This document shows positions 10,191 through 19,476 of a stretch of 64,000 nt of DNA, piece by piece. The stretch's first letter is position 1, and the number at the start of each line of letters is the position of its first letter. The DNA lies in contig NZ_KB851203.1 of assembly GCF_000368065.1 (NCBI RefSeq), positions 419,421 through 483,420 on the forward strand, in the 5' to 3' direction. The translations under genes and the position numbers were made by a program. Below the pieces are notes generated by a model, which worked only from the letters and a program-made list of their open reading frames with translations, did no database searches and had not been told where the DNA came from. Source of the DNA: Acinetobacter seifertii. GTDB lineage: Bacteria > Pseudomonadota > Gammaproteobacteria > Pseudomonadales > Moraxellaceae.

Positions 10191-10963
10191 ATACGATTGC
10201 CTGGTTAGGTAGACTCGTTATTGAGCGGATTCGAGGGATTGGTGTTGCGGCACTGATGCTCTTACAGATTATTTTTTCATTACCTTCATCGGGTGGTTTT
10301 GGGCGTTTCGTCTATCAAATGCATCGTGTAGGGGTAATGTCTTTACTTATTATTACGGTATCAGGTTTATTTATTGGTCTGGTACTCGGACTGCAAGGCT
10401 ACTCAATATTGGTCAATGTGGGTAGTGAATCAATGCTAGGCACTATGGTGTCTTTAACTTTGCTACGTGAGCTTGCACCAGTTGTTGCTGCTTTACTATT
10501 CGCTGGGCGAGCAGGTTCTGCATTAACTGCTGAAATTGGTTCAATGAAACAAAGTGAGCAGCTTGCCAGTATGGAAATGATTGGTGTTGATCCTTTAAAG
10601 CAAATCGTATCACCACGTCTTTGGGCTGGCATAGTCAGTTTGCCAATGTTAACCGTTATCTTTGCTGCGATTGGTATTGTTGGCGGCAAAATGGTTGGCG
10701 TTGATTTTCTTGGCGTTGATGAAGGCTCCTTCTGGAGTGGTATGCAAAATAATGTGCAATTTGGCCATGATGTTGTAAATGGCATCATTAAGAGCATTGT
10801 ATTTGCTTTACTTTGTACATGGATTGCAGTTTTCCAAGGGTATGCGTGTGATCCAACACCTGAAGGCATTGCGACAGCGATGACCCGTACGGTTGTATAT
10901 TCTTCATTATGTGTTTTAGGTTTTGATTTCGTGTTGACTGCGGTCATGTTCGGAGGGATTTAA
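10187..10963 (+). CDS. mlaE: Mla phospholipid transport permease subunit
   Basis: Permease of the MlaFEDB complex, 258 aa, with about five to six hydrophobic segments and the MlaE/YrbE family core LRELAPVVAALLFAGRAGSALTAE-type block near residue 95-115. That loop contacts MlaF. It overlaps mlaF by ATGA and mlaD by one base (TAATG), so the three are tightly coupled. The amino-terminal region contains a short amphipathic helix before the first membrane segment, as in known MlaE structures. Confidence 0.95.
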   Translation: MNTIAWLGRLVIERIRGIGVAALMLLQIIFSLPSSGGFGRFVYQMHRVGVMSLLIITVSGLFIGLVLGLQGYSILVNVGSESMLGTMVSLTLLRELAPVVAALLFAGRAGSALTAEIGSMKQSEQLASMEMIGVDPLKQIVSPRLWAGIVSLPMLTVIFAAIGIVGGKMVGVDFLGVDEGSFWSGMQNNVQFGHDVVNGIIKSIVFALLCTWIAVFQGYACDPTPEGIATAMTRTVVYSSLCVLGFDFVLTAVMFGGI

Positions 10964-11646
10964 TGAAATCACGTACTAGTGAGCTGGCCGTAGGTATTTT
11001 TGTCATTATCTTCGGTATTGCTTTGTTTTTTTTAGCGATGAAAGTAAGTGGTTTAGTTGGTACAAACTTGAGCGATGGCTACACGATGAAAGCTCAGTTT
11101 GACAACGTTAACGGACTTAAGCCTCGTGCTAAAGTAACGATGAGCGGTGTAACAATTGGTCGTGTTGATTCAATTACGCTTGATCCAGTTACACGTTTAG
11201 CTACAGTAACTTTTGACCTTGATGGAAAACTGACAAGTTTTAATGCTGAACAGTTAAAAGAAGTTCAAAAAAATGCTTTAGACGAATTACGTTATAGTTC
11301 TGATTATACCCAAGCGACTCCAGCGCAACAAAAAACAATGGAACAGCAACTGATCAGTAACATGTCATCCATCACCAGTATTGATGAAGATGCTTATATA
11401 ATGGTTGCAACCAATGGTTTGTTGGGTGAGAAATATTTAAAAATCGTACCAGGTGGTGGTCTTAACTACCTTAAACGTGGTGCTACGATTTCTAATACCC
11501 AAGGAACGATGGATTTAGAAGATTTAATTAGTAAATTTATTACTGGTGGTGGCGCAGGTAAAGTTGCCGCTGGTTCATCATCCTCAGCAGAAGAAAAAGC
11601 TCCTGCAAGTACTGACAGCAGCGCACAGCCGTCATTTGTTGAGTAA
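10963..11646 (+). CDS. mlaD: Mla MCE-domain subunit
   Basis: Membrane-anchored MCE protein that forms a periplasmic ring on MlaE and passes lipid to MlaC. The 227-aa product has one N-terminal membrane helix (about 8-28) and an MCE domain. Visible MCE features are the VNGLKPRAKVTMSGVTIGRV block and GLLGEKYLKIVPGG near residue 150. A poly-Ser/Ala/Glu tail at the C-terminus is low complexity. The segment of about 45 polar residues between the two halves of the MCE domain (around 90-125) is an Acinetobacter-like insertion compared with E. coli MlaD. Confidence 0.94.
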   Translation: MKSRTSELAVGIFVIIFGIALFFLAMKVSGLVGTNLSDGYTMKAQFDNVNGLKPRAKVTMSGVTIGRVDSITLDPVTRLATVTFDLDGKLTSFNAEQLKEVQKNALDELRYSSDYTQATPAQQKTMEQQLISNMSSITSIDEDAYIMVATNGLLGEKYLKIVPGGGLNYLKRGATISNTQGTMDLEDLISKFITGGGAGKVAAGSSSSAEEKAPASTDSSAQPSFVE

Positions 11647-11672
11647 GAGATTATTTGAAGGAGTGGTTCCAG

Positions 11673-12314
11673 GTGAATAAGTTGTTTAAACAAACCCTGA
11701 CAGCAAGTGTTTTGTCTACTATGATCGCAGGTACAGCTTTTGCTGCACCTTCAGAAGCACCACCTGATTTTATTAAGCGTGTTGCTGATGGTTTGATTGC
11801 TCGTTTAAAAACAGATCATGCTAAGTTGCAAAACAACCCTGCTTTAGTTAAAACAATCATACGTCAGAACTTAGATCCGTATGTTGACTCACAAGCGTTC
11901 ACACGTATTGTGATGGGTACTTATGCGACTAATCAGTATAGTACAGCTGCACAACGTGCTCAGTTTGAGACAAACTTCCGTAATACATTAATTGAGAATT
12001 ACGGTAGTGCATTTGCTAAGTATACAAACCAAACTTATACCATGCGTCCTTATAAAGAGACAGCAGGTAAAAACCCTGTTGTGACTTTAGACTTCAACCA
12101 TAATGGCGACAAAATTCCTGTGTCGTTCCAGTTGGCTGACAAAGGTTCGCAGTGGAAAATCCGTAACATCAATGTTTCTGGTATTGATTTAGGTTTACAG
12201 TTCCGCAACCAGTTTGCTGCAACTGTGAAACGTAATGGTGGCGATTTAAATAAAGCAATTGCTACGTTTAAACCAGATGCAGATGCTGCTGTTAATCAGA
12301 ACAAACAAAAATAA
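11673..12314 (+). CDS. mlaC: Mla periplasmic phospholipid-binding protein
   Basis: Soluble carrier that shuttles phospholipid between MlaFEDB and the outer-membrane MlaA-porin complex. GTG at 11673 is chosen because GAAGGAG lies nine bases upstream. It gives 213 aa with a clean signal peptide (MNKLFKQTLTASVLSTMIAG, then TAFA and a cut). A TTG further upstream would put the ribosome site inside the gene. The mature part matches the MlaC/Ttg2D family in the conserved DPYVDSQAFTRIVMG region. It lies 26 bases after mlaD. Confidence 0.93.
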   Translation: MNKLFKQTLTASVLSTMIAGTAFAAPSEAPPDFIKRVADGLIARLKTDHAKLQNNPALVKTIIRQNLDPYVDSQAFTRIVMGTYATNQYSTAAQRAQFETNFRNTLIENYGSAFAKYTNQTYTMRPYKETAGKNPVVTLDFNHNGDKIPVSFQLADKGSQWKIRNINVSGIDLGLQFRNQFAATVKRNGGDLNKAIATFKPDADAAVNQNKQK

Positions 12315-12325
12315 GTAGGTGAAGA

Positions 12326-12613
12326 GTGGTTCAGTATCTTAACCAAGAGTTAATTGTTTCAGGCAAAATCGATTTTGAGAATGCTGAACAACAATACCAA
12401 GCTGGATTGGCAATTATTAAAAAGCAGACAAGCTTTCCTCTAATTGTTGATTTAAAACAGCTTGAGCATGGTAATACGTTAGCATTGGCTGTGTTAGTTC
12501 AATGGTTACGTCAGACTCCACAGAAGTCTGGATTACATTTTAAAAATGTTCCAGAGAAGATGCTGAAAATCATTCAAGCTTGCCATTTGCAAGAAGATCT
12601 ACATTTGGTCTGA
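12326..12613 (+). CDS. mlaB: Mla STAS-domain subunit
   Basis: Small cytoplasmic STAS protein that binds MlaF and supports assembly of the ABC complex. 95 aa, starting at GTG 12326, preceded by AGGTGA. The STAS fold is suggested by PLIVDLKQLEHGNTLALAVLVQWLRQ and the C-terminal strand-helix pattern. It is the last gene of mlaFEDCB and is followed by a strong terminator. Sequence conservation in this family is low; position in the operon adds much of the certainty. Confidence 0.88.
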   Translation: MVQYLNQELIVSGKIDFENAEQQYQAGLAIIKKQTSFPLIVDLKQLEHGNTLALAVLVQWLRQTPQKSGLHFKNVPEKMLKIIQACHLQEDLHLV

Positions 12614-12624
12614 TGATGCAAAAA

Positions 12625-12658
12625 TAAAAAAAGCACCTAAATTTAGGTGCTTTTTTTA
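12625..12658. terminator. Bidirectional terminator mlaB/corA
   Basis: The perfect palindrome GCACCTAAA-TTTAGGTGC (12633-12650) lies between an A-run and a T-run, serving both converging transcripts. Confidence 0.87.
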
Positions 12659-12687
12659 TATAAAGAATGGGTGGATAAGAACAGACT

Positions 12688-13701
12688 TTAAATCCATTTT
12701 TTCCAGCGGAAGTAAATGATAGGGCCAATAAAAAAGCCGACAATAATTAATAGCACTGCGATAAAACTACTTTTACCATGAGCAAAAGGCAATACTTCAG
12801 TGTTCATACCATAGATACTCGCGATCAGCATTGGCGGCGCTAACATACTTGGTAAAATCGAGAATCGACGAATCGTATCGTTTTGTTCTGTGTTAATGAA
12901 CCCAGAAGTTGTATCAAGCAAGAATCGTACTTTTTGGAATAAGAACGCATCATGTTCTACAAGTGAGCGGACATCTTCACTGAGCTCTCGGATATCTGCA
13001 TCGTAGATGTGACTACCTAAGGCGCGTGGACGAGATAAAAACGTTAAGACCCGACGTAAATCAATTAAACAAAGTTGTGCTTTTCCAAGCATGTCTTCTT
13101 GTTGCGCCAAGCGGGTAATCATGTCATCAAGGTCTAAAATTTTCTCACGTTGATGGTTGTTAAGAACCTCAGTGGAGTATTTTTCTAGATCCTTGTGGAT
13201 ATCTTCTAAGATATCCGCAAGCTCATCTAGCTTTGCTTCAAGCAGTCCTAATAAAATCCAAGTTGGATCTTTATAATCCATTTCATAGTCGTTACGGCGA
13301 GCTCGGGCACGAAATGCACGAAACGCGACGAGCTTTTCACCGCGTAACGTAAATAAGCGATCTTTGTGTAAAATGAATGCTACGGTTTGTACCATGGCAA
13401 GCATATGTGATGACTCTTCAGCATCTCCATCGACCTGATAATTTTTATTTTTCGTTAAAAAATAGGTGCTGATATGCAAAATACCGTCATCATCGCGGTA
13501 GAATCGAGCAGAAGAAGAAATGTCTTCTAGGGACTTTAGTGTAGGTAAGTTCTGATCGTAGGCATCTAAGACCCATTGTTGTTCTTCTTGAGAGGGTGCA
13601 ATTAGATCAAGCCATACTAATTCGGGATGTAGATCAAATCCACCGTTGATGGTGGCATCTTCCAGACTTCCGCGTTCTGTGGCATAAAAGGCTTCAAGCA
13701 T
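12688..13701 (-). CDS. corA: CorA-family magnesium/cobalt transporter
   Basis: Pentameric divalent-cation channel of the inner membrane. From ATG 13701 the protein is 337 aa, with GAGGA upstream. The long helical cytoplasmic domain is followed by two membrane segments at the C-terminus. The selectivity signature GMN is visible in ASIYGMNTEVLPFA between them, and the protein ends with the basic FRWKKWI tail. The frame opens 28 codons further upstream but without a ribosome site. Mg2+ as substrate is by family; the sequence cannot exclude Co2+, Ni2+ or Zn2+. Confidence 0.9.
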   Translation of the reverse strand: MLEAFYATERGSLEDATINGGFDLHPELVWLDLIAPSQEEQQWVLDAYDQNLPTLKSLEDISSSARFYRDDDGILHISTYFLTKNKNYQVDGDAEESSHMLAMVQTVAFILHKDRLFTLRGEKLVAFRAFRARARRNDYEMDYKDPTWILLGLLEAKLDELADILEDIHKDLEKYSTEVLNNHQREKILDLDDMITRLAQQEDMLGKAQLCLIDLRRVLTFLSRPRALGSHIYDADIRELSEDVRSLVEHDAFLFQKVRFLLDTTSGFINTEQNDTIRRFSILPSMLAPPMLIASIYGMNTEVLPFAHGKSSFIAVLLIIVGFFIGPIIYFRWKKWI

Positions 13702-13858
13702 GTGTCTTTTTTCCTCACGCAGTCTGATGGAAATTGATGGGTGTATTTTAGACAAGGATTTGCCGAAAAACACTTGCCAATACACTATTTTGCAAAAAAA
13801 AACTCTGTCGATAGTCTAGTTTGTCAGCATGACAGTTCAATAAAACGGTTTTTATACT

Positions 13859-14440
13859 ATGAATTCAATTTGCATTTTCTGTGGTTCATCTTTAGGTTCA
13901 GACCCAATCTTTCAACAAATTGCTCAATTAACCGGTCAAACTATTGCCAAGCAAGGTAAAACTCTCGTTTATGGCGGTGGTCGTTCAGGTTTGATGGGTG
14001 TTGTCGCTGATAGTGCTTTGCAAGCCGGTGGGCAGGTCATTGGCGTCATTCCTCGTGCTTTAGTCGATCGCGAGTTAGCTCATCCCGGACTGACAAAGTT
14101 ATATGTCGTCGAGAATATGCATGAGCGTAAGACCAAAATGGCAGATCTGTCGGACGGTTTTATTGCGTTACCAGGTGGGGCAGGTACATTGGAAGAAATC
14201 TTTGAACAATGGACATGGGCACAATTAGGTATTCATCAAAAGCCGTGTGCTTTTCTAAATGTAGCGGGCTTTTATGAAGATTTGCTTAAAATGGTTCAAG
14301 GAACTGTAGATAAAGGTTTTAGTCAGGCACGGTTCGCTGATAAATTGATCGCTTCGGATAAAATTGAGGATATTCTTCAACAATTTGAACAATATCAACC
14401 ACCAGCTCCAAAATGGGCTAATGCAGATGTTCAACCATAA
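13859..14440 (+). CDS. LOG-family protein (TIGR00730, Rossmann fold)
   Basis: 193 aa. The family motif PGGAGTLEE is at about 102-110, with the upstream block VYGGGRSGLMGVVADSAL typical of cytokinin riboside 5'-monophosphate phosphoribohydrolases (LOG). The proposed reaction is release of a base from a nucleoside monophosphate. Bacterial members often act on AMP-like substrates, and the natural substrate here cannot be told from sequence. It is followed 14 bases later by the Nudix gene, suggesting a two-gene operon dealing with nucleotides. Confidence 0.88.
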   Translation: MNSICIFCGSSLGSDPIFQQIAQLTGQTIAKQGKTLVYGGGRSGLMGVVADSALQAGGQVIGVIPRALVDRELAHPGLTKLYVVENMHERKTKMADLSDGFIALPGGAGTLEEIFEQWTWAQLGIHQKPCAFLNVAGFYEDLLKMVQGTVDKGFSQARFADKLIASDKIEDILQQFEQYQPPAPKWANADVQP

Positions 14441-14454
14441 ACGAGGTTAAATCG

Positions 14455-14853
14455 GTGAAAATAATTACGGTCGCCGCTGCGGTGATCTTAAATGAGCACA
14501 ATGAATTATTACTGGTTAGAAAGCGTGATACACAAGCTTTTATGCAAGTAGGCGGTAAGCTGGAGCCGAATGAGGCTCCGGAAACAGCCATACAACGTGA
14601 AATTCTGGAAGAAGTTGGCAGCTCTTGTGTAATAGAGCAGTTTATAGGACAGTTTGAGACAGCAGCTGCTAATGAGCCAGATCATACGCTGATTAGCCAT
14701 TTATATTTGGTTCGATTAAAACAGTCTCCACAAATTGCAGCCGAAATTGCTGAAATGAAGTGGATAAAATTTAATGATTCCGAAACTAAACTTGCGCCAT
14801 TAACCAAAGAAATAGTAATTCCATGGTGTGAGCAAAACTTATCTGCAATTTAA
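14455..14853 (+). CDS. Nudix hydrolase
   Basis: 132 aa, starting at GTG 14455. The Nudix box is complete from GGKLEPNEAPETAIQREI into LEEVG (GX5EX7REUXEEXGU). The enzyme hydrolyses nucleoside diphosphates linked to another moiety. The length and simple architecture recall MutT-type housecleaning enzymes, but the substrate is unknown. It probably shares a transcript with the LOG-family gene and converges on comF with only a five-base gap and no terminator in between. Confidence 0.88.
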   Translation: MKIITVAAAVILNEHNELLLVRKRDTQAFMQVGGKLEPNEAPETAIQREILEEVGSSCVIEQFIGQFETAAANEPDHTLISHLYLVRLKQSPQIAAEIAEMKWIKFNDSETKLAPLTKEIVIPWCEQNLSAI

Positions 14854-14858
14854 TAATT

Positions 14859-15494
14859 TTAATATGATGTAGATGAGGCAGCAGCTAGGCAGTTTGCATA
14901 AATAGATGTGCACCCTAGCTGTTTTAGCACTAGACTTAAAGCGGAAATTGAACTTCCTGTTGTGATCACATCATCAATAATCAGCACACGACGGTAGCGC
15001 CGTTTTTCTTGAGGTATCGCAACAAATTGCTGTTCAATATTTTCAAATCTTTCGAGTCGAGATAATCCTTTTTGTGAACGCTCATTGAGGCGTTGGACAG
15101 GCTGCCAAACGGGTATTCTTAATTGTTTACTTAGAAGCTTGGCAAGTAATAATGATTGATTAAAACCTCGCTCCGTTAGACGCTCTTTAGAAATGGGCAT
15201 CGGTACTATGGCTTGTACCTTAGGAAATTTTAATTGCTGTAAAATTTCAGCAAGTAGGGTTTGGTAATGTAATTTCTGTTCATATTTAAACTGCTGAATT
15301 ATGCGGTTAATTGGATAGGCATAATGACAGGCCACAAGAACAGATAGATCATTACGCTGAACTGCCTGCTTAAGCCATGGTAGTTGTTCCCAACATTCTT
15401 TACAAAGCGAGTGCTTACCCCGCGTTCCTATTTCACATAACAGGCAAGGGGACAATAACTGAAAAGGATATTGAGGATTGAACAACTTAAACAT
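14859..15494 (-). CDS. comF: ComF-family phosphoribosyltransferase-like protein
   Basis: 211 aa. An N-terminal zinc-ribbon-like segment carries CLLC and, further on, CKEC. A type I PRTase domain follows, with the PRPP loop VLIIDDVITTGSS near residue 170. ComF/GntX proteins are linked to DNA uptake; Acinetobacter is naturally transformable, which fits, but the biochemical role is not settled. It overlaps the end of recG by eight bases and is therefore co-transcribed with it. Confidence 0.88.
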   Translation of the reverse strand: MFKLFNPQYPFQLLSPCLLCEIGTRGKHSLCKECWEQLPWLKQAVQRNDLSVLVACHYAYPINRIIQQFKYEQKLHYQTLLAEILQQLKFPKVQAIVPMPISKERLTERGFNQSLLLAKLLSKQLRIPVWQPVQRLNERSQKGLSRLERFENIEQQFVAIPQEKRRYRRVLIIDDVITTGSSISALSLVLKQLGCTSIYANCLAAASSTSY

Positions 15495-17532
15495 AAGCGT
15501 ATCGGGGTGCTTCAGGTAGCCAGCGTTTCAAGAGGGCATCAGCTTGTTGTGGATAGTCTTTTAGAACCTGTTGTGCAACATAATGCGCTTGACTCAGTAA
15601 ATGATCATCTCGTTCTAAACGTGCGACTCTAAACCCCATGTCACCTGTTTGTTTTGTTCCTAATAATTCACCCGGACCTCTTAGTTCAAGGTCTTTTTCT
15701 GCAATCACAAAGCCATCGTTACTTTCTCTTAAAATCGAAAGTCTTTCTTGCCCATTTTGTGAAAGTGGTGGTTTATAAAGAAGAACACAAAAACTAGCCT
15801 TTGCACCTCGTCCGACACGACCACGTAATTGGTGTAGCTGTGAAAGGCCTAAACGCTCAGCATTTTCAATAACCATAATCGAAGCGTTGGGTACATCTAC
15901 CCCAACCTCAATGACAGTTGTGGCAATTAAGAGCTGTAGTTCGTTATTTTTAAATGCTTGCATAACAGATTGCTTTTCATCAGCTTTCATTTTGCCATGA
16001 ACCAAACCGATATTAAGTTCAGGAAAGCGCTCTCTCATTTCTTGATAGGTAGCTTCCGCGGCTTGGGCATCTAAAGTTTCGGACTGTTCAACCAGAGTAC
16101 ATACCCAGTAAGCTTGTTTGCCTTCTCGACAATTTGTAGCAATTCGATTTAGCACTTCTTCACGACGGTCTAGCGGAATCGTGACTGTCTGAATTGGTGT
16201 ACGACCTGGTGGTAATTCATCAATAATGGATGTGTCTAAATCGCCATAAGCACTCATTGCTAATGTTCTAGGAATTGGCGTTGCAGTCATGACCAATTGA
16301 TGTGGAGTAAGTTGTTCAGCACCTTTATTGCGTAGAGCTAACCGTTGGTCTACCCCAAAACGATGCTGCTCATCAATAATCACAAGCCCTAACTTTGCAA
16401 ACTCAACATTATCCTGAAATAAGGCATGAGTACCTACAATCAGTTCGGCATGACCTTCTTTAATTTGTTGTTCAGCCTGTGCTCGCGCTTTACCTTTTTG
16501 TTTGCCAGATAACCAAGCTACCGTAATGCCTAAAGGTTCAAACCAACGTTTAAAATTTAAATAATGCTGCTCTGCCAAAATTTCGGTAGGTGCCATTAAT
16601 GCAACTTGCCAATCTGCTTCTAAGGCATGACATGCAGCAACTGCAGCAACTAAAGTTTTCCCTGCACCCACGTCACCTTGTACTAAACGTAGCATAGGTT
16701 GGTGTTGTTTTAAGTCGCTTAAAATTTCTTTGGATACACGCTTTTGTGCATTGGTCATTTGAAAAGGTAAGGCTTCTAACAGTTTTTTTGCTAGTACCTT
16801 ACTACTTGGGAAAGCGGGTGAGGCAATTTGACGAATATAGGCCCGTCGTGTGAGAAGGCTAATTTGGTGTGCGACCAATTCTTCAAAAATAAGACGTTGC
16901 TGTGCGGGGTGAGATCCTTCGGCCAACTGAAGCATATTGGCATCGACAGGTGGCTCATGAATATAATGTAATGCTTCTTTGAGCGCGTATCCATTTGTAT
17001 ACTGCTTAGGGAGCAACTCGGGTAAGGCATCACTATGATGCTTCAACGCCTGTTTAACATATTCGCGTAATTTAGGTTGTGTTAATCCATCAGTACTCGG
17101 GTAAATTGCTGTGAGCTGCGTTTTTGGCAGAGGCGTGTGTTCATTAATGAGCTGAATTTCTGGATGATAAAGCTCAAGTCCTCGTGCACCTACGCGAACT
17201 TCACCAAAAATACGTAAACGGTTACCAGGTTTTATTTTATCGGTTAAGTTTTTATAAATATGATAAAAACGGAAAGTCACCTTACCAAATTCATCTTGTA
17301 TTAATGCAGCCATAGATTTACGTTTACCAGGAGGGAAATCAACAGATTTGACTTCACCCTCAAGTAAATAACTACGACCAACCACCAACTGATTCATAGG
17401 AATAATGGTACTGCGATCTTCATAATCACGGGGCAGATGAAACAGTAAATCATCTGTGGTAAAAATATTTAGTTTTTCGAGTAGGGCTGCTGAAGCCGAT
17501 CCAACGCCTTGTAACTGATGGACTGAAGTCAT
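15487..17532 (-). CDS. recG: ATP-dependent DNA helicase RecG
   Basis: Branch-migrating helicase acting on stalled forks and Holliday junctions. 681 aa, near E. coli RecG (693). The N-terminal wedge/OB domain (about 50-160) precedes the SF2 core with Walker A GDVGAGKT, the RecG-specific box IIDEQHRFG, TATPIPRT and QLRGRVGRG. The ATG at 17532 lies only 20 bases from the divergent start at 17553, so both promoters must overlap coding sequence or lie within the gap. Operon with comF. Confidence 0.96.
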   Translation of the reverse strand: MTSVHQLQGVGSASAALLEKLNIFTTDDLLFHLPRDYEDRSTIIPMNQLVVGRSYLLEGEVKSVDFPPGKRKSMAALIQDEFGKVTFRFYHIYKNLTDKIKPGNRLRIFGEVRVGARGLELYHPEIQLINEHTPLPKTQLTAIYPSTDGLTQPKLREYVKQALKHHSDALPELLPKQYTNGYALKEALHYIHEPPVDANMLQLAEGSHPAQQRLIFEELVAHQISLLTRRAYIRQIASPAFPSSKVLAKKLLEALPFQMTNAQKRVSKEILSDLKQHQPMLRLVQGDVGAGKTLVAAVAACHALEADWQVALMAPTEILAEQHYLNFKRWFEPLGITVAWLSGKQKGKARAQAEQQIKEGHAELIVGTHALFQDNVEFAKLGLVIIDEQHRFGVDQRLALRNKGAEQLTPHQLVMTATPIPRTLAMSAYGDLDTSIIDELPPGRTPIQTVTIPLDRREEVLNRIATNCREGKQAYWVCTLVEQSETLDAQAAEATYQEMRERFPELNIGLVHGKMKADEKQSVMQAFKNNELQLLIATTVIEVGVDVPNASIMVIENAERLGLSQLHQLRGRVGRGAKASFCVLLYKPPLSQNGQERLSILRESNDGFVIAEKDLELRGPGELLGTKQTGDMGFRVARLERDDHLLSQAHYVAQQVLKDYPQQADALLKRWLPEAPRYAYV

Positions 17533-17552
17533 GTCCCCTCAACGAGTTCTCT

Positions 17553-18380
17553 ATGCATATATTATTTATCGGTTATGGTAAAACATCTCAGCGTGTTGCT
17601 AAACAACTATTTGAGACAGGACATCAAATTACCACAATTAGCCGTAGTGAAAAAATAGATCCTTACGGGACACACCTCATACAGGATATTTTTACGCTCG
17701 ATTTAAGTGAAATTGCACCTGTAGATGTAGTTTATATTTTGCTTTCTCCAGACGATAGTACAGTTCAAGGTTATCATCATACTTACGTGGATAGTATTGA
17801 GCCTATTCGACAGGCCTTAAAATCACATCCAGTCAAAAGATTAATTGTGGTGTCATCTACGCGGGTATATGGTGAAAATTCTGGTGAAACGATTGATGAT
17901 GATAGTCAGATTCACCCGAATGATGCTCAAGGACATATTCTTCATAATATGGAATTGCTTTGGCAGAAATACTTTCCAGCTCAATGCGTGATTGTACGTC
18001 CCACAGGAATTTATGGTGCTTCGGTTGATCGATTAAAACGAATGGCTGAAAACACACAAACCTATCCAAATATTCACTATAGTAATCGTATTCATATTGA
18101 TGACTTGGCAAGATTTTTAGCATTTTTAGCCGATTATGAAAAACCGCATAAGAGTTATCTTGTTGCCAATAATGCCCCTGTACCATTACATGAAGTCATC
18201 CTTTGGTTTCAGAGTCAGTTAGACTTACCGCTGCTTACTTTAGATTCAGCTCATGTTTCAGGTAAAAAAATATATGCGAAACACTTATTTGAAACAGGTT
18301 TTCAACTTGAACACCCAATTTGCTTTAATGACTATTTATTGTGTTTAAATGCTCATGGTACAAATCAAAATTTAGACTAA
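17553..18380 (+). CDS. NAD(P)-binding epimerase/dehydratase-like protein
   Basis: 275 aa of the extended SDR / YeeZ-like type. The N-terminal strand and nucleotide loop are MHILFIGYGKTSQRVAKQL (modified GxGxxG). VVSSTRVYGE holds a serine and the tyrosine of the SDR active site, but the usual YxxxK lysine is not in its normal place, so catalysis is uncertain. RPTGIYG is also typical of the family. It is divergent from recG. The substrate is unknown. Confidence 0.75.
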   Translation: MHILFIGYGKTSQRVAKQLFETGHQITTISRSEKIDPYGTHLIQDIFTLDLSEIAPVDVVYILLSPDDSTVQGYHHTYVDSIEPIRQALKSHPVKRLIVVSSTRVYGENSGETIDDDSQIHPNDAQGHILHNMELLWQKYFPAQCVIVRPTGIYGASVDRLKRMAENTQTYPNIHYSNRIHIDDLARFLAFLADYEKPHKSYLVANNAPVPLHEVILWFQSQLDLPLLTLDSAHVSGKKIYAKHLFETGFQLEHPICFNDYLLCLNAHGTNQNLD

Positions 18381-18438
18381 ACTTTAAATAACAATAGAAA
18401 TACCTGAAGAGGCAAATGAATTGCCGATAAAGATAAAA

Positions 18439-19434
18439 ATGTTGAAAGTGAAGAAATTTTATTTAGCGCTTATTTTGAGTGCAACGTCTGTTGCGAGTTG
18501 GGCAGAGGATCAGTTGTGGTGTACATATGATCCTATGGGCACCCAAGGGGATATAACGCGTCGTTTAAATGACATCCGATTATATGCTCAGCAATATAAT
18601 GTCAAATTCAAAGTTGTCAGCTATCAAAAAGAGCAGCAAGCCATTCAAGCTTTTGACGATGGTAAATGTTCAGGTTTAGCAGCTAGTAACTTTAATACGT
18701 ATCAATACAATCATTTTATGGGAAGTAGCTCTGGGATTGGCCTTATACCTAATAACAGGACTGCCCGAAATTTATTGCAGCTTTTAAATCACCCGACAAT
18801 TGAGAAAAAACTCATTAATCAAGACTATGAAGTAGTTGGTATGATTCCCGTAGGAACTGCCTATATGGTCATGAAAAACAAAAAAATATCGAAAGTGGCA
18901 CAGCTTAGAGGTCAACGAGTCGGTGTATTAGCCAATAATCCGCCACAGCAGGCGTTGGTGAGAAGTGTAGGTGCTCAGCCAGTCTATGTTGATTTATCCA
19001 ATGCGATCACTCAGTTCCAGCAAAACAAAATCGATATTATGCCTGCACCGATTTATGGGCTTTTACCATATAACTTGCAGAAAGATTTTGGGCCAGACAC
19101 TCAGGTGATTAACTTTCCATTGGCTTATTTTGGGGTAAATCTAATTGTTAAGCCTAAATCGTATCCTGCCAATTTTGGCCGAAAAATTCGTTCTTGGTTT
19201 GTGCAAAATAGCCAATTATTAACGAATCGAGCGATACAGTGGGAAAACCATTTACCTGCCTATTATTGGGTAGATGTTTCTTTTTACGAAAAGCAGAGCT
19301 ACGACATTATGGTAGCCAAAATACGCAATCAATATGTGCGTTCTGGATATTACGATGCTTACTTTGTTGAATTGATGAAGCGCTTACGCTGTATTGATGA
19401 TCCACGTTACTTCGAGTGTTCAATGCCTCGATAA
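18439..19434 (+). CDS. Putative periplasmic solute-binding protein
   Basis: 331 aa from ATG 18439. The signal peptide MLKVKKFYLALILSATSVAS is followed by WAE and a probable cut. The mature protein begins with LWCTYDPMGTQGD, and continues like a periplasmic substrate-binding protein (a TRAP or ABC receptor fold), with four cysteines in the mature part. It resembles Acinetobacter proteins annotated as AdeT or 'putative solute-binding protein' (recalled, not searched). No transporter partner lies next to it. A TTG at 18421 could extend it by six residues. Ligand unknown. Confidence 0.7.
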   Translation: MLKVKKFYLALILSATSVASWAEDQLWCTYDPMGTQGDITRRLNDIRLYAQQYNVKFKVVSYQKEQQAIQAFDDGKCSGLAASNFNTYQYNHFMGSSSGIGLIPNNRTARNLLQLLNHPTIEKKLINQDYEVVGMIPVGTAYMVMKNKKISKVAQLRGQRVGVLANNPPQQALVRSVGAQPVYVDLSNAITQFQQNKIDIMPAPIYGLLPYNLQKDFGPDTQVINFPLAYFGVNLIVKPKSYPANFGRKIRSWFVQNSQLLTNRAIQWENHLPAYYWVDVSFYEKQSYDIMVAKIRNQYVRSGYYDAYFVELMKRLRCIDDPRYFECSMPR

Positions 19435-19466
19435 AATAAAAGGCAACTTAAGTTGCCTTTTATTTT
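19433..19466. terminator. Bidirectional terminator (34-bp perfect palindrome)
   Basis: AAAATAAAAGGCAACTT is followed immediately by its exact reverse complement. It lies between the converging solute-binding protein gene and plsB, and overlaps the last stop codon. Confidence 0.9.
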
Positions 19467-19476
19467 GAGTCAAACT